Of a DNA stretch of 45,340 nt, positions 1 through 9,540 are shown piece by piece. Source of the stretch: a virus; the IMG/VR virus record IMGVR_UViG_3300020159_002266, positions 1 through 45,340 of that record. One strand, given 5' to 3'. A model generated the notes under the pieces. It saw only the letters and a program-made list of their open reading frames with translations. It searched no databases and was not told the origin of the DNA. Position numbers and translations under genes: made by a program. How positions within the stretch are numbered: position 1 is the stretch's first letter; the number at the start of each line of letters is the position of its first letter.

Positions 1-3000
1 AGAATTCTGCGAGCCTCCTCTCTTGAAACAACACCAGTAATTTCTCCACTTTCAAGACCTTCTGCTATCCCTTCATCAATTACAGTGTTGAGTTCGTCCA
101 GTTCATCTTGACTAATATCGCCTTGTTCAACGTTGCGTCCGCCGTTAGGTACACCTGTTAATTGTTCGATTTCTTCGTCTGACAAACCAAGTTCTCTTAA
201 TTTTTCAAATACAGCCTTGTCACGTTCTGCTCGCATATTTCGTGCTTCAGTAGCGTCAACATTTCCGCGTTCATCTCTCTGTATTCCCGTGGGTCTTACA
301 ATTCGATTCTTGCCCCCGTCACTAGAAGCAAAACCACGAGCGGAAGCGGAGTCTTTGTATGGTTTGCCATCGGGCATTGTTGCGCCAGTGAAGTCTGTAT
401 CGGTCAGGTCTGCACCTTCCAGTTTTGCCTTGGTCAAGTTTGCGCCAGACAAATTTGCGCCAGCAAAATCCACACCACGTAGGTCTTGGCCAGTAAGGTC
501 TACTCCTTCGAGGTTTGCCTTACGCAGGTCTGCACCAAAAAGTTTTGCACCATCAAGACGCGCGCCGCCCAGGATTGCGCCACGCATGTCTTTACCACTC
601 AAGTCCACGCCTTCTAGTAACGCACCCCCCAGGTCTACACCAGTCATTTTTGTGCCACGCAGGTCTGCGCCAACCAAGTCTGAACGTTTCATTTTTGCAT
701 CAGTAAGGTTTGCGCCAGAAAGATTTGCGTCAACAAGGTCTACGCGAGTCATTTCTGCACCAGTCAGATTTGCATTGGTCAAGTTTGCTTTACGAAGGTA
801 TGCCTCTTCTAGATTTGCACCCTCCATGAAGGCGCTAGTCAGGTCTGCACCATTCATATCTGCATAACGCAGGTTTGCATCACGAAGGTTTGCAGCACGT
901 AAGTTTGCACCAGTCAGGTTTGCATCTCGTAGGTTTGCATCAGTGAGGACTGCATCAGTCAGGTTTGCGTCTTCCAGGTTTGCGCCAGTCAGATTTGCAC
1001 CAGTCAGGTTTACGCCGCGTAGGTTTGTGTCAGTCAGGTCTGCACCTGACAGGTCTGCGCCAGGCTTAATGTCTTTATCTTCTGGTTTTTTACCTTTCCA
1101 TTTTCCGCTAGAAGCAGAAGCAAACCCTTCTCTGACTGCTGCATTTTGTGAATCTCTATCAATTCTTTCTGCAACTTCTTCACCAACTGGGTCTTCCCGC
1201 ATGCCTCGGTTTGTTCTTCTGCTGCGAGGACCAAACGCTTCGTCGTAGTCTGCTCCGTCTTCTTCTCTATCCATTCTTTGGGTAGTAGAGGCAAAACCTC
1301 TAATTTTTTCTTTTTCAATCTTGCCTCTGTCTGGTCTGTACCTAGAATCTTGACGAGTGTCGTTTAGGTAGTCAATTAAGTCCCCACCAGTAATTTTTTC
1401 ATCGCCAAATTCTTTTGCTAAAGCAACAATCAGTGGGTTTGCACTATCTTTTGATGCCCCTTCACGGAGCGCTTCACCAAATTCATTTACTAATTCCTTA
1501 GGGTCAATTGATGGGTCATTATCGATGATTTCGTTCAGTGCTTTTTCTATTTCATAGTTTAAATCTTCAAGAGAAATTGTTCCGGAGATTATTCCTTCAC
1601 GATTGTCGTTAAATAGATAGTTTCCAAGTATGGAACCAAGTACTGACTCAAGGTCTTCCGGCTCCCCACCATCCCTGAGTGTTGTCATTAGATTATTTCT
1701 ATCTAATGCTGCTTCTTTTTGTGCTTCTTTTACTGTTTTGTCAAGTCTGCCGGGCTTGCGTCTTGTGTTCCAAAAGTCTTTAGCCGCTTTGATTAATTCA
1801 TTAAAATCATTGTCAAATTTAGATTTTGCATTATCTACAATTTCTTCAATTTCATCTTGTTCAAGAGAAGGTCCTCGTTTTTTAACAGAATCAAGATGGG
1901 AATCAATCATTTTTTCAATTGCATATCTGAGTTCATCTGTAAAATCTTCAATTGCTTTTCTTGAACTAAATTCTTCAATAACTTTTTCGTCAGAAAGCAT
2001 TTCTGCTAATTTTCTTCTTGCATTGGATATAGATTTACCAACGCTCTCTTTGAGTTTTTCATCAGTAAGGCTTTTTAATACTTCTTCAGCACCTTCAATA
2101 ATGGATGTTTCATTTCCGGTTCTAAAATCAACAGCACGCCTAGCAGCATTTTCTATATCGGTAACCATTGCTTTTGGCAAGTCGTTTTTTGATACAACAT
2201 CTCCGCTTACGGATGTGGGCTGTGGCTTTAACCCACCTGATTCGCTGGCAAAGGCCATTGCCGCTCTTCTGGCATTGACTTTTCCGCCAGTTGCTCTATC
2301 GTTTACTCCCGGAATTGCAGGGCGCTGAAATGGGGTGCCTTCTTGAACCAGTCCGTCTCCGTCGCCATCCCAGGCTTTTGGGTCAAACCTTGAGAATGCA
2401 GCCCTACCGGCTGCCCTTCCTTTTCCCGGTTTGCCGCCGATACTTCGTCCGATTCCCTTCTGGGCATTGTCTATAGCCTCAACTAGGTCTTTTGTTACCC
2501 CTGACGTAATGAGAATTCCGTCTTCTGTAACTACGGATTCAACCCTGTGATAATCAAAAATTGGGTCAAGTAAAGATTTGGTACTAAACGCTTCTTCTAA
2601 TTCAAGGGGTATTAGGTAACCCTTTGTTTCAAGGTCTTCTTTTTCTGCAGAAGAAATAACATCCTGAAGACCTTCAAGAATCGCTTTTAATTTTGAAAGA
2701 TTTCTTTTGTTGATTGTCTTGCCGACTTTTTCGTCAATTTCTTCAGCAATCAAATCTTCTAGTTGTTCAATTTGTGATGCAAGGTCAGATTTTTCATCAG
2801 ACTTTGGCATAATGTCTCCATAACCCTGCTCGTATCCAGGCTTTACCTGCATCGGCATTGACGGCATCTGTGATGGAACAATAGTGCGTGAACCACTATT
2901 TCCGCTGTTTGTTACTTCTGGTTTGCCAAACATGAACGTGGAGTAATTGTCTGGAGTGTGATAGCCGATTCTGTAAACGGTTGGCGCTCCATTAGGGGAG

Positions 3001-3785
3001 AACTTCATGAATACAGCAGTACTCTCGGTTGCTTCAATCAACTTAATTTTTGAGTTAGTTCTTTCGGAAATTTCTCTTTCAAGACGCTGGCGTTGGTCTC
3101 CACCAAGCGGCTGGGCAAGACCTTCGGCAAAAATTGGTTTTTCTGATTCGTATTTGTCGTCGTCGTCTTCTCGAATGACAATCATGTTTGGTTTTTGTGG
3201 CATTTGTCCCATCATGTGATGGGGACCCATCATGCCCCATCCTTTTTCCGAATCAGCCAAAGCGACTGCATCGTCAGACTTGACGGATATTGTGCCAGTT
3301 AGTTGATTAGCGCCATGAAGAACTGGAGACACTTCGTAGAGTTCCACTTCCTTGAGAACATTGGCCTGCATGTTGGGGTCAAAGATTGCATCAAGAGTCT
3401 TGTAGCCAATTGACCACTCTTGTTCTTGTCCAAAGAAAGCAACATTCGCAAACGCTTCGCGACCTTTTTCAGAGTTCAGATTGAACTGAACTCTTGCGTA
3501 AAGACCGCCAATACCAGCGTTAAGCATCTTGGATGGAAGTCTTCTGTCCCCTGGAGCAACTTCGTAAATCTCTAGAACTTTACCGATTGGGTCGTTCCAG
3601 TTATGACCCCAAACCACTCTTGGTTTACGTCTTTGGAGACTTTTTGCAAAAGCGCCAGATATTAAAACGTCGCCTACGGAGTCTTTGTTTCCAATGCCAG
3701 CAACAAAACACTCAACCATGCCCTGTGCTTCGTCAATATTAAACTGCCCAGGCATGGCCTTGAACTCAATGTCGGTGCTTGCCAT
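1..3785 (-). CDS. HK97-type prohead protease fused to a pentapeptide-repeat domain (partial, 3' end outside window)
   Basis: The reading frame is open from ATG at 3785 to the window edge, at least 1261 codons, and AGGAGA precedes the start. Residues 1-170 look like a Peptidase S78 prohead protease: DSVGD near 35, GAFAKSL at 44-50, candidate catalytic His61 in WGHNW, Ser125 in WSIGY, and a LYEVSPV element near 150 holding the likely acidic residue. Such proteases process scaffold and capsid during head maturation and are usually about 200 residues. This one continues with a charged helical middle, a DGDGDG loop near 472, and about 45 A(D/N)LxG pentapeptides at 909-1135. GFAS motifs occur at 830, 887 and 1151, with AFAS at 511. 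It lies downstream of the portal on the same strand, as expected. The protease call is confident; the role of the extension is unknown. Confidence 0.85.
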   Translation of the reverse strand, partial: MASTDIEFKAMPGQFNIDEAQGMVECFVAGIGNKDSVGDVLISGAFAKSLQRRKPRVVWGHNWNDPIGKVLEIYEVAPGDRRLPSKMLNAGIGGLYARVQFNLNSEKGREAFANVAFFGQEQEWSIGYKTLDAIFDPNMQANVLKEVELYEVSPVLHGANQLTGTISVKSDDAVALADSEKGWGMMGPHHMMGQMPQKPNMIVIREDDDDKYESEKPIFAEGLAQPLGGDQRQRLEREISERTNSKIKLIEATESTAVFMKFSPNGAPTVYRIGYHTPDNYSTFMFGKPEVTNSGNSGSRTIVPSQMPSMPMQVKPGYEQGYGDIMPKSDEKSDLASQIEQLEDLIAEEIDEKVGKTINKRNLSKLKAILEGLQDVISSAEKEDLETKGYLIPLELEEAFSTKSLLDPIFDYHRVESVVTEDGILITSGVTKDLVEAIDNAQKGIGRSIGGKPGKGRAAGRAAFSRFDPKAWDGDGDGLVQEGTPFQRPAIPGVNDRATGGKVNARRAAMAFASESGGLKPQPTSVSGDVVSKNDLPKAMVTDIENAARRAVDFRTGNETSIIEGAEEVLKSLTDEKLKESVGKSISNARRKLAEMLSDEKVIEEFSSRKAIEDFTDELRYAIEKMIDSHLDSVKKRGPSLEQDEIEEIVDNAKSKFDNDFNELIKAAKDFWNTRRKPGRLDKTVKEAQKEAALDRNNLMTTLRDGGEPEDLESVLGSILGNYLFNDNREGIISGTISLEDLNYEIEKALNEIIDNDPSIDPKELVNEFGEALREGASKDSANPLIVALAKEFGDEKITGGDLIDYLNDTRQDSRYRPDRGKIEKEKIRGFASTTQRMDREEDGADYDEAFGPRSRRTNRGMREDPVGEEVAERIDRDSQNAAVREGFASASSGKWKGKKPEDKDIKPGADLSGADLTDTNLRGVNLTGANLTGANLEDANLTDAVLTDANLRDANLTGANLRAANLRDANLRYADMNGADLTSAFMEGANLEEAYLRKANLTNANLTGAEMTRVDLVDANLSGANLTDAKMKRSDLVGADLRGTKMTGVDLGGALLEGVDLSGKDMRGAILGGARLDGAKLFGADLRKANLEGVDLTGQDLRGVDFAGANLSGANLTKAKLEGADLTDTDFTGATMPDGKPYKDSASARGFASSDGGKNRIVRPTGIQRDERGNVDATEARNMRAERDKAVFEKLRELGLSDEEIEQLTGVPNGGRNVEQGDISQDELDELNTVIDEGIAEGLESGEITGVVSREEARRI
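381..1061 (-). repeat. Pentapeptide-repeat-encoding tract inside the prohead protease gene
   Basis: About 45 consecutive units of the form A(D/N)LxG are encoded, for example [15 protein letters not shown] and ANLRD. In the family such arrays fold as a right-handed quadrilateral beta-helix with four pentapeptides per coil, which would give about eleven coils here. The DNA is a degenerate 15-base repeat. It also creates long spurious open frames on the plus strand. Confidence 0.9.
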
Positions 3786-3818
3786 GTCTTCTCCTAAGGC
3801 TTAGTAAAAAGATAATAA

Positions 3819-3880
3819 ACCACTAAGTGGTGTTGCCAGTGCAAGTTTCGGTTTAGTTTATTTATATTGAATATATAAAC
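3819..3880. other. Non-coding gap between portal and protease with two short inverted repeats
   Basis: Bases 3786-3879 carry no gene. A 5-bp stem with a TAA loop lies at 3819-3831 (ACCAC/GTGGT). An AT-rich imperfect hairpin lies at 3856-3880 (GTTTAT/ATAAAC), just past the portal stop codon in the minus direction. Neither is followed by a convincing T-run, so a terminator is not demonstrated. They could be RNA-processing or stability elements. Confidence 0.3.
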
Positions 3881-5913
3881 TACATCCTGGAGCCCATTGA
3901 CCAGGCAATCCTTGCTTCACTCTCGGCAATTTCGTTTTTCTTTTTCGCTATCAAGTTAGTGAATATCCCAACAAGTGAAGCCCTTAGAGCGGTGGACTTG
4001 TCGTCCTCGCCACCAATATTAAGCGTTCCAAGGATTGCGTTAGTTATCTGTTGTCCTGTTTCGTCGTTTATAGATTTGATTCTTGTTATTTGAGAATTAA
4101 CCTGCATAACAACGTCTTCACTCGTTATTGGAGTTTTGATTAGTGATTTTTCGGCAAATATTGTCTGCGAATCAGCGATAATGGCATTTAACACTGGCTT
4201 GATATCTTCCTCAATCTGTTTAGACCATGCGTCTAGTTGGAAGATGCTTTCGGTATCAAGGAACCCAGAGACAAGTTGCTTTCTGGCTTTTACGCCTGCC
4301 GCCTTTTCAAGCACGACTCTTTGCTGGCGTTCAAAAATTCTCTCAAGACTTCTGTCAAGAATTTCCGTCCACCTAGTGAGTGTTACTTCTTCTTTGTCGT
4401 CTGCAGATTTTGTCTGAATTCCACCCTTTGGAGCGGATGCTTGCTGTGGTGCCATTTCTTCTGGCGCAGCCTCTGCTGGTGGCATTCCTGCCCCCTCTGC
4501 CATCCCCTGACCTTGTGCAGCAAGTTCCATTGCACCCTGCATCGTTGTGGGGTCTGGTGGAGCGCCTTCTGCGCCCGGCATGGCTCCTGGTGGCATTCCT
4601 GGCATTCCTGGCATTCCTGGGGCTCCTGGTGGCATTCCTGGAGGCCCTGCTACACCAGCCTGAGCAGGCTGTTCCATCTTCTTTTTGGTGTTTGCAATTG
4701 GTGTCAAGTTTGGATTGAGAAGAAGTGAGTCAGCCAAATCGCTATCAACTTCTTTTCTGCCAGTTCTATCTCGGTATTCGTTGAGACTGATTAGTCCTTG
4801 AGTGAACTCTTCTTTGGTGTATCTGTTTCTTTCCTGCTCGTACAGAATCAAAACAGGCACATTGGATGTATCAAAATCAATGTAATACTCTTCGTCAAGG
4901 TCGTCTAATGCTCTAGCGATTGGCTCTAGGTGCGGAAGCATTGTCTCATTCCAGAAGACTCTAATTTCTTCTCCAGCATTAGAGAACGTACGACCAGAAG
5001 CGTTTCCGATTACTGACTCAGGAACACCGAAAGAAGCAAGAATTTCTTCTTTTGTAATTTGGCGCATCTGAATGTAAGCAGCATCTCTAGGACTTGCTGA
5101 TGTGTCAACAAAGTCTGCTCCGTCATCTGAAGAGATAACCGTTGTTGCACCAACGCGAGAAAGGTTTCCTCTGAATCTGTTTCTTAATTCTTCTTTATCA
5201 TCTTCGTCTACTTCGCCACGAAGAACAAGGAGACCACCTGGTCTGCCGTCATTTATCAAGTAGTTGCGGTTGTAAACCTTTGCCAAGTTCTCAATCTCAA
5301 TTGCAATACCAGCAGCCTCAAGCGGAGTCATGGACAAATACGGGTCAAGTGGGTGAGGTTTTCTAATCCAAATAACATCTTGTGGTCTCATCATGATTAT
5401 GCCGCCGTTTGGCATTTTCACTTCATATCCAGCAACAAAGTTCTTTGGGTCTGGAATTGGCGCTGTTGATTGTGGTGGAAGAAGGTTTAAGGCAATAACG
5501 CCACCATCTTTGCCGTAAATTTTTTCAATAAATACGCCACGTGTGCTCATCAATAATTGAGAAGAAAGTCTGTAGCGAAATATGAAAGAGTTTTCCCCAA
5601 CGTTTGACTTGGTATTGAGGATTTTAAGTATTTCCGAATTTTTTGCCTTAGAGCCTTTAAGTATCTCGCCCTGTGGTGAGTTTTCTTTTCTAAGGACGAC
5701 CGGGAGTCTTGCTTGGTTTCCAGCAATGGCGTCAATGCATCTAGCAACCCAGGTTACTTTTTGCATTCCCTCTTTGTAGACGCGTTCAATATCCCACGAG
5801 TCTGAATAAGGGCGACCTGCGAAACCAGGGTTGTGAGATATGGGCGCACCAGGTCCAACAGCCTTTTCTGACTGATTGTTAAGCGATTTGTTGTTGTAAT
5901 TGTTCCAAGCCAT
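3880..5913 (-). CDS. Phage portal protein, HK97 family, with long C-terminal extension
   Basis: The 677-residue protein has the features of Phage_portal (PF04860). These are an N-terminal region with VARCIDAIAGNQARLP, a LLPPQST strand, PLEAAGIAIEIENLAKVYN in the middle, and the signature EEILASFGVPESVIGNAS followed by an FWNETMLPHLE helix. Portals form the dodecameric DNA gate at the head vertex. Most HK97-type portals are 400-500 residues. This one adds a Pro/Gly/Met-rich linker (about 414-500, with Gly-Met-Pro triplets) and a charged helical C-terminus. The gene starts 2 bases after the stop of the small membrane protein and precedes the protease. The call is confident; the function of the extension is unknown. 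Confidence 0.92.
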   Translation of the reverse strand: MAWNNYNNKSLNNQSEKAVGPGAPISHNPGFAGRPYSDSWDIERVYKEGMQKVTWVARCIDAIAGNQARLPVVLRKENSPQGEILKGSKAKNSEILKILNTKSNVGENSFIFRYRLSSQLLMSTRGVFIEKIYGKDGGVIALNLLPPQSTAPIPDPKNFVAGYEVKMPNGGIIMMRPQDVIWIRKPHPLDPYLSMTPLEAAGIAIEIENLAKVYNRNYLINDGRPGGLLVLRGEVDEDDKEELRNRFRGNLSRVGATTVISSDDGADFVDTSASPRDAAYIQMRQITKEEILASFGVPESVIGNASGRTFSNAGEEIRVFWNETMLPHLEPIARALDDLDEEYYIDFDTSNVPVLILYEQERNRYTKEEFTQGLISLNEYRDRTGRKEVDSDLADSLLLNPNLTPIANTKKKMEQPAQAGVAGPPGMPPGAPGMPGMPGMPPGAMPGAEGAPPDPTTMQGAMELAAQGQGMAEGAGMPPAEAAPEEMAPQQASAPKGGIQTKSADDKEEVTLTRWTEILDRSLERIFERQQRVVLEKAAGVKARKQLVSGFLDTESIFQLDAWSKQIEEDIKPVLNAIIADSQTIFAEKSLIKTPITSEDVVMQVNSQITRIKSINDETGQQITNAILGTLNIGGEDDKSTALRASLVGIFTNLIAKKKNEIAESEARIAWSMGSRM

Positions 5914-5915
5914 CT

Positions 5916-6161
5916 TTACTCAATACCTAATAGGAACCCTAATATCCCGCATGTAACACCCGCCACTATAAAACCAAAGGCAGGCGAAATCACGCCCGCT
6001 CCCACACTTGTAAATATAATAAATCCTACCATTAGCGTGTAAGATATAAATGACCTTGTTAACACTCCTCGCATTTTTGCAAAAAAAGTAATAATACTGT
6101 TTACTAGTTTGGATATTGCGGTGGTGATGAAATTGCTCATACGACTAACACCGTAGCGCAT
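5916..6161 (-). CDS. Small membrane protein, unknown function
   Basis: The 81-residue product starts at ATG 6161 with AAAGG a few bases upstream. An in-frame ATG at 6140 is an alternative start. The first half is basic (KLVNSIITFFAKMRG) and the second half is strongly hydrophobic: SYTLMVGFIIFTSVGAGV, then FGFIVAGVTCGILGFLLG. This suggests two membrane segments. The gene is the first of the minus-strand head operon, directly ahead of the portal and divergent from the terminase. I do not recognise the family. A membrane protein at the head of a packaging operon is unusual; holin-like or membrane-anchoring roles are possible but not supported by a signature. Confidence 0.6.
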   Translation of the reverse strand: MRYGVSRMSNFITTAISKLVNSIITFFAKMRGVLTRSFISYTLMVGFIIFTSVGAGVISPAFGFIVAGVTCGILGFLLGIE

Positions 6162-6199
6162 AAAAAACCTTTATGCCGTAACACCATCGCGAGAAAAAT

Positions 6200-7504
6200 A
6201 TGACCGACTGGGCAAAAGTTTTAGAATACCTAGAACCAAAGAAGCCTCCTTTTTGTCCTGAAGAACCGTCTTTGACACAAAAAGTATTTCTTAGAACAAA
6301 TGCGATTGAAGCCCTGTTTGGCGGTGCTGCGGGTGGAGGAAAGTCATCTGCGCTGCTCATGTCCGCTCTCCAGTACGTAGACATCCCTAACTATTCAGCA
6401 ATTTTATTCAGACGTACATACGCCGACTTGGCACTTCCTGGTGCTTTGATGGACAGATTTAAATCATGGATGGACGAAATGGACGGCATTCACTGGAACG
6501 CAAACAGTTATGTTGCCACTTTCCCTTCTGGTGCAAGAATCTCCTTTGGATACTTAAACAACACCAACGACTACCTCAGATACAAAGGTTCGGAATTTCA
6601 GTTTATTGGAATGGACGAGGTCACAGAAATCCGAGAATCCGACTATCGGTATATGTTCTCTCGTTTGCGACGTCCTGCTTCTGGACCTCTATCTCAAGTA
6701 CCTCTTCGGATGCGTTCGGCCTCAAACCCAGCCCCCAATTGGGTTCGCCAGCGTTTTATCATAGAAGGACTATCAACTGGTCGTATTTTTGTACCCTCAA
6801 AACTTACGGACAACCCTGGGATTGACGCTGATTCATATCGTCAAGCCCTTCAGGCTCTTGACCCAATTGAGCGTCGCCGTCTTGAAGAAGGTGACTGGTG
6901 GAGCACAACGCTTGGAACCATGTTTGATAGAGAGTCAGTAGTCATCATAGATACTGAAGATGTGCCCGTTGTCTCATCTGCGGCAAGAGCAGTAAGGTTT
7001 TGGGACTTGGCTGCGACCGAACCTTCTCAGTCAAACCCTAATCCCGACTGGACTGTGGGCACCTTGATGCTATTTGACTCTGGAATTGCCTACATCCTGG
7101 ATGTCAGAAGAGCAAGGGTCAAAAATGAGAAAGTGGAGCAATTCATAGCCCAGACAGCATACGAAGATGGTCGTGGGGTAAGCATTAGAATGGAGCAGGA
7201 ACCAGGCTCGTCTGGAAAGGCTCTCGTGGACCAATACGCCAGATATGTCGTTCCGGGATACGATTTTCAAGGAATCCGCTCAACTGGTGACAAAGTGACT
7301 AGAGCCAGACCGTTTGCGGCCGCTACAGCCAACGGAAACGTAAGAATTGTTAGAGGGCCATGGCTTACGGACTGGTTGGATGAACTTTCTTCATTTCCTG
7401 AAGCATGCGACCACGACGACCAAGTTGACTCGGCTGTCGGCGCTTTCACATATTTAACTGGTCTAGGGTTGCCACAAAGAAAAATCGTCAGTATCATCGT
7501 CTAG
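6200..7504 (+). CDS. terL: Terminase large subunit
   Basis: The 434-residue protein is the ATP-driven packaging motor and headful nuclease. The Walker A loop is GGAAGGGKSS at 41-50. Walker B is FIGMDE, ending with Asp139-Glu140. The RNase H-like nuclease domain is visible as RFWDLA (Asp268), the acidic RMEQEPGSSGK stretch near 331-333, and HDDQVDS at 404-410. Length and motif order match the family. No small terminase subunit was identified in this window. The start ATG lies 38 bases from the divergent minus-strand gene, so promoters for the two directions must sit in or near 6162-6199. Confidence 0.95.
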   Translation: MTDWAKVLEYLEPKKPPFCPEEPSLTQKVFLRTNAIEALFGGAAGGGKSSALLMSALQYVDIPNYSAILFRRTYADLALPGALMDRFKSWMDEMDGIHWNANSYVATFPSGARISFGYLNNTNDYLRYKGSEFQFIGMDEVTEIRESDYRYMFSRLRRPASGPLSQVPLRMRSASNPAPNWVRQRFIIEGLSTGRIFVPSKLTDNPGIDADSYRQALQALDPIERRRLEEGDWWSTTLGTMFDRESVVIIDTEDVPVVSSAARAVRFWDLAATEPSQSNPNPDWTVGTLMLFDSGIAYILDVRRARVKNEKVEQFIAQTAYEDGRGVSIRMEQEPGSSGKALVDQYARYVVPGYDFQGIRSTGDKVTRARPFAAATANGNVRIVRGPWLTDWLDELSSFPEACDHDDQVDSAVGAFTYLTGLGLPQRKIVSIIV

Positions 7505-7527
7505 GTACTAACTATTGGAGGTTATAG

Positions 7528-8031
7528 GTGTTAAACCCAGCAGACCTTTCTGCACTATTAATTAAACTGGACGATTATCTAAATAGCGAAGAAATTCAAT
7601 CTTTGCCTCTAGACGAAGCCCTTGCTCAACTCGTGGCGCTTAACGATGTTAAGAAAGAACTAGCAAGCATTTACGACTCATATGCGGCAAAAATGACACA
7701 CAGAATGCAGTCAGAAAATTCCACAATCATCACTCTTCGCTCAGGTGAAGAAATTAAATGTATGACTGGAGCCCCACGCAAGAAGTGGGATAACGAAAAT
7801 TTAATGTCTGCTGTTTACGACAGAATTCACCAGTCTTCCGTTGATATGGATACTGGAGAAGTCGGGTTGTCGGATAAGGAAATGGTCATTAAACTTCTTG
7901 ACTACCTAAGCCCTTCCTATTGGCGGGTTAAGGCTTTAAACGACATAGGAATTAACGCTGATATGTATTGCGAAACTGGCGAACCAAAGACCAATGTCGC
8001 AATTTATGGTTCTAAAAAAGGAGACAAGTAA
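7528..8031 (+). CDS. Hypothetical protein upstream of the recombination genes
   Basis: A GTG start at 7528 is supported by GGAGG at 7517-7521, spaced 6 bases. The 167-residue product has a helical N-terminus rich in Leu, Asp and Glu (LSALLIKLDDYLNSEEI). A middle part with beta character (STIITLRSGEEIKC) follows, then a C-terminus ending in Lys and Asp. It lies 23 bases after the terminase, and the Rad52-like gene starts immediately after its stop. It is therefore probably co-expressed with the recombination genes. No catalytic motif or known family is recognised. Confidence 0.75.
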   Translation: MLNPADLSALLIKLDDYLNSEEIQSLPLDEALAQLVALNDVKKELASIYDSYAAKMTHRMQSENSTIITLRSGEEIKCMTGAPRKKWDNENLMSAVYDRIHQSSVDMDTGEVGLSDKEMVIKLLDYLSPSYWRVKALNDIGINADMYCETGEPKTNVAIYGSKKGDK

Positions 8032-8781
8032 ATGGTAACTAAAAAAATTATAACTGAAGAAACAAACGAAGAATCGGTAGCCGAGACGGTGCACGACCAT
8101 GATTATTTATTGGCAATAAGAAAGATTCAAGAAGAGAACAAGAAGCGCATTGCTCAAATGCAGTCTGAGTTCAACGAACCTTTCCCTAAAGAAGTTGAAC
8201 GCCAACTTAAAAAAGGCGGAGCGACTCTTACCTACATTCCTGTTAGTGAAGTAATTAGCCGACTAAACAAGGTTCTTGGTTTTGACGGCTGGTCATACGA
8301 AATTGTTAAGTGTGAGCGCGACTCCCTTGACCCTGACTTCATTGTTGCCCATGTGAGAATGACAGTTTTTCCTGATGGAGAAAAATTTGCAAACGTCTCA
8401 AAAGATGGTTTCGGTGGTCAGAAAATTAAGCGTACAAAGGCTGGCGACATTGTTGACCTTGGTGATGAATTCAAGGGTGCCGTATCGGACGCCCTTAAAA
8501 AGGCTGCTCAGGCATTGGGTGTTGGTCTCTACCTTGCTCGTAGTGAAGAAGCAATGGGAATTGAAGCAGAGGCTTCTATTGACCCTGTGATTGAAGAACT
8601 ATGGGAACAATTTGTGAGTCTTTCCAAAGGTCTTACTTCGGAGATGAAAACAAAACTTAACGAGTTTTGGCTTGGATACGCAGGCGATAGACCAAAGCCA
8701 ACAAAGACAACTGCACAGAAATCAGACCTTGAATCACTCATTGAGCAGTGCATTATGTACAGCATCAACGACGGTCAATAA
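8032..8781 (+). CDS. Rad52/Rad22-like single-strand annealing protein
   Basis: The 249-residue protein matches the Rad52/22 recombinase family (PF04098) by several motifs. TYIPVSEVISRLNKVLGFDGWS lies at about 64-85 and VAHVRMTVF at about 106-114. GFGGQK, VDLGDEFKGAVSDALKKAA and LGVGLYLAR then follow. These proteins form rings that anneal complementary single strands and act in phage recombination with a partner exonuclease. The adjacent PD-(D/E)XK gene fits as that partner. The C-terminal 80 residues are charged and probably a protein-interaction tail. An AAGGAG ribosome site precedes the ATG. Confidence 0.9.
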   Translation: MVTKKIITEETNEESVAETVHDHDYLLAIRKIQEENKKRIAQMQSEFNEPFPKEVERQLKKGGATLTYIPVSEVISRLNKVLGFDGWSYEIVKCERDSLDPDFIVAHVRMTVFPDGEKFANVSKDGFGGQKIKRTKAGDIVDLGDEFKGAVSDALKKAAQALGVGLYLARSEEAMGIEAEASIDPVIEELWEQFVSLSKGLTSEMKTKLNEFWLGYAGDRPKPTKTTAQKSDLESLIEQCIMYSINDGQ

Positions 8782-9540
8782 GTGTTTACGCCCCCACCGC
8801 ACCTTTCCCCTTCTTCCATTGGGACATTTAATCAATGCGCCCTGAAGTTCAAATACTCAAAAATAGACATGATAAAAGACGACCCTACAGAGGCAACTCT
8901 TTTAGGAAACTTTGTTCATGATGTTCTTGAAAACTTATACAAGTTAAAAAGTCAAGACAGAACACATGATTCTGCAAAACAAATTGCTACAGAACTATGG
9001 GCTGATTCTTGGTTTGAGAGAGTTGAGCCGTGGGTCAGAGATGGCGAGCCAATGCGTTTGTTTCGCTGGAAGGCTTGGTGGTGTATTGAAAACTTGTGGA
9101 AAATTGAAAACCCTCAAGAAAAGTCACCAACCGGTCTTGAGCATGAATTAAACGGAAAAATTGCAGGCGTTGTAATTAAGGGCTTTATAGACAGATTCTC
9201 AGAAGAAGGTTCAGGTTATGTTATTTCGGACTACAAAACAGGAAAAACACCAAAAGCAAATTGGGTTCAGGATAAGTTCTTCCAACTTGTTGTTTATTCA
9301 CATCTCCTTGAATCAACTGGAGTTGGAAAAGCAGAAAGCGTTGAACTCCTATATCTCAAAGACGGCGTCTCATTCAAACGAGATGTCACCGAACAAATGC
9401 TTCTTGATGTCGAAAAACAGGTATCAGAAGTAAAAGAAAAAATTGACATCAGTTGCGAGACTGAAGATTTTAAACCCACCAAATCAATCTTGTGTGATTG
9501 GTGTTCTTACAGAAAGGTATGCCCTGCATGGCGGTCATGA
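8782..9540 (+). CDS. PD-(D/E)XK nuclease with predicted Fe-S cluster (RecB/Cas4-like)
   Basis: The 252-residue protein has the PDDEXK_1 (PF12705) order of motifs. These are His46 in GNFVHDVLE, GFIDRF with Asp137, the DYKTGK core with Asp150 and Lys152, and the QLVVYSHLL helix. Cys19 together with Cys238, Cys241 and Cys247 (CDWC...C) matches the four-cysteine iron-sulfur pattern of AddB and Cas4 nucleases. The GTG start directly abuts the stop of the annealing protein, so translation is probably coupled. It likely resects DNA to feed annealing. No helicase domain is present, so it is a stand-alone nuclease. Confidence 0.9.
   Translation: MFTPPPHLSPSSIGTFNQCALKFKYSKIDMIKDDPTEATLLGNFVHDVLENLYKLKSQDRTHDSAKQIATELWADSWFERVEPWVRDGEPMRLFRWKAWWCIENLWKIENPQEKSPTGLEHELNGKIAGVVIKGFIDRFSEEGSGYVISDYKTGKTPKANWVQDKFFQLVVYSHLLESTGVGKAESVELLYLKDGVSFKRDVTEQMLLDVEKQVSEVKEKIDISCETEDFKPTKSILCDWCSYRKVCPAWRS

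Noticed and set aside
133-2476. Several plus-strand open frames over the left end, with Phe-Ala-Pro and Arg-Ser-Ala repeats
   Set aside because: They are the antisense of the pentapeptide tract and the rest of the minus-strand protease gene.
3859-3866. TATAAATA on the minus strand, like a T4 late promoter, before the protease
   Set aside because: The exact octamer is present, but the region is AT-rich, no other gap has it, and no T4-type late transcription genes are in view.
4136-4728. Plus-strand open frames over the portal, one with repeated Trp-His-Ser
   Set aside because: They arise from the antisense of the Gly-Met-Pro linker; no ribosome site or coding context.
6145-6384. Minus-strand 79-codon frame over the start of the terminase
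   Set aside because: It covers the Walker A coding region antisense and would clash with the better supported small membrane gene.
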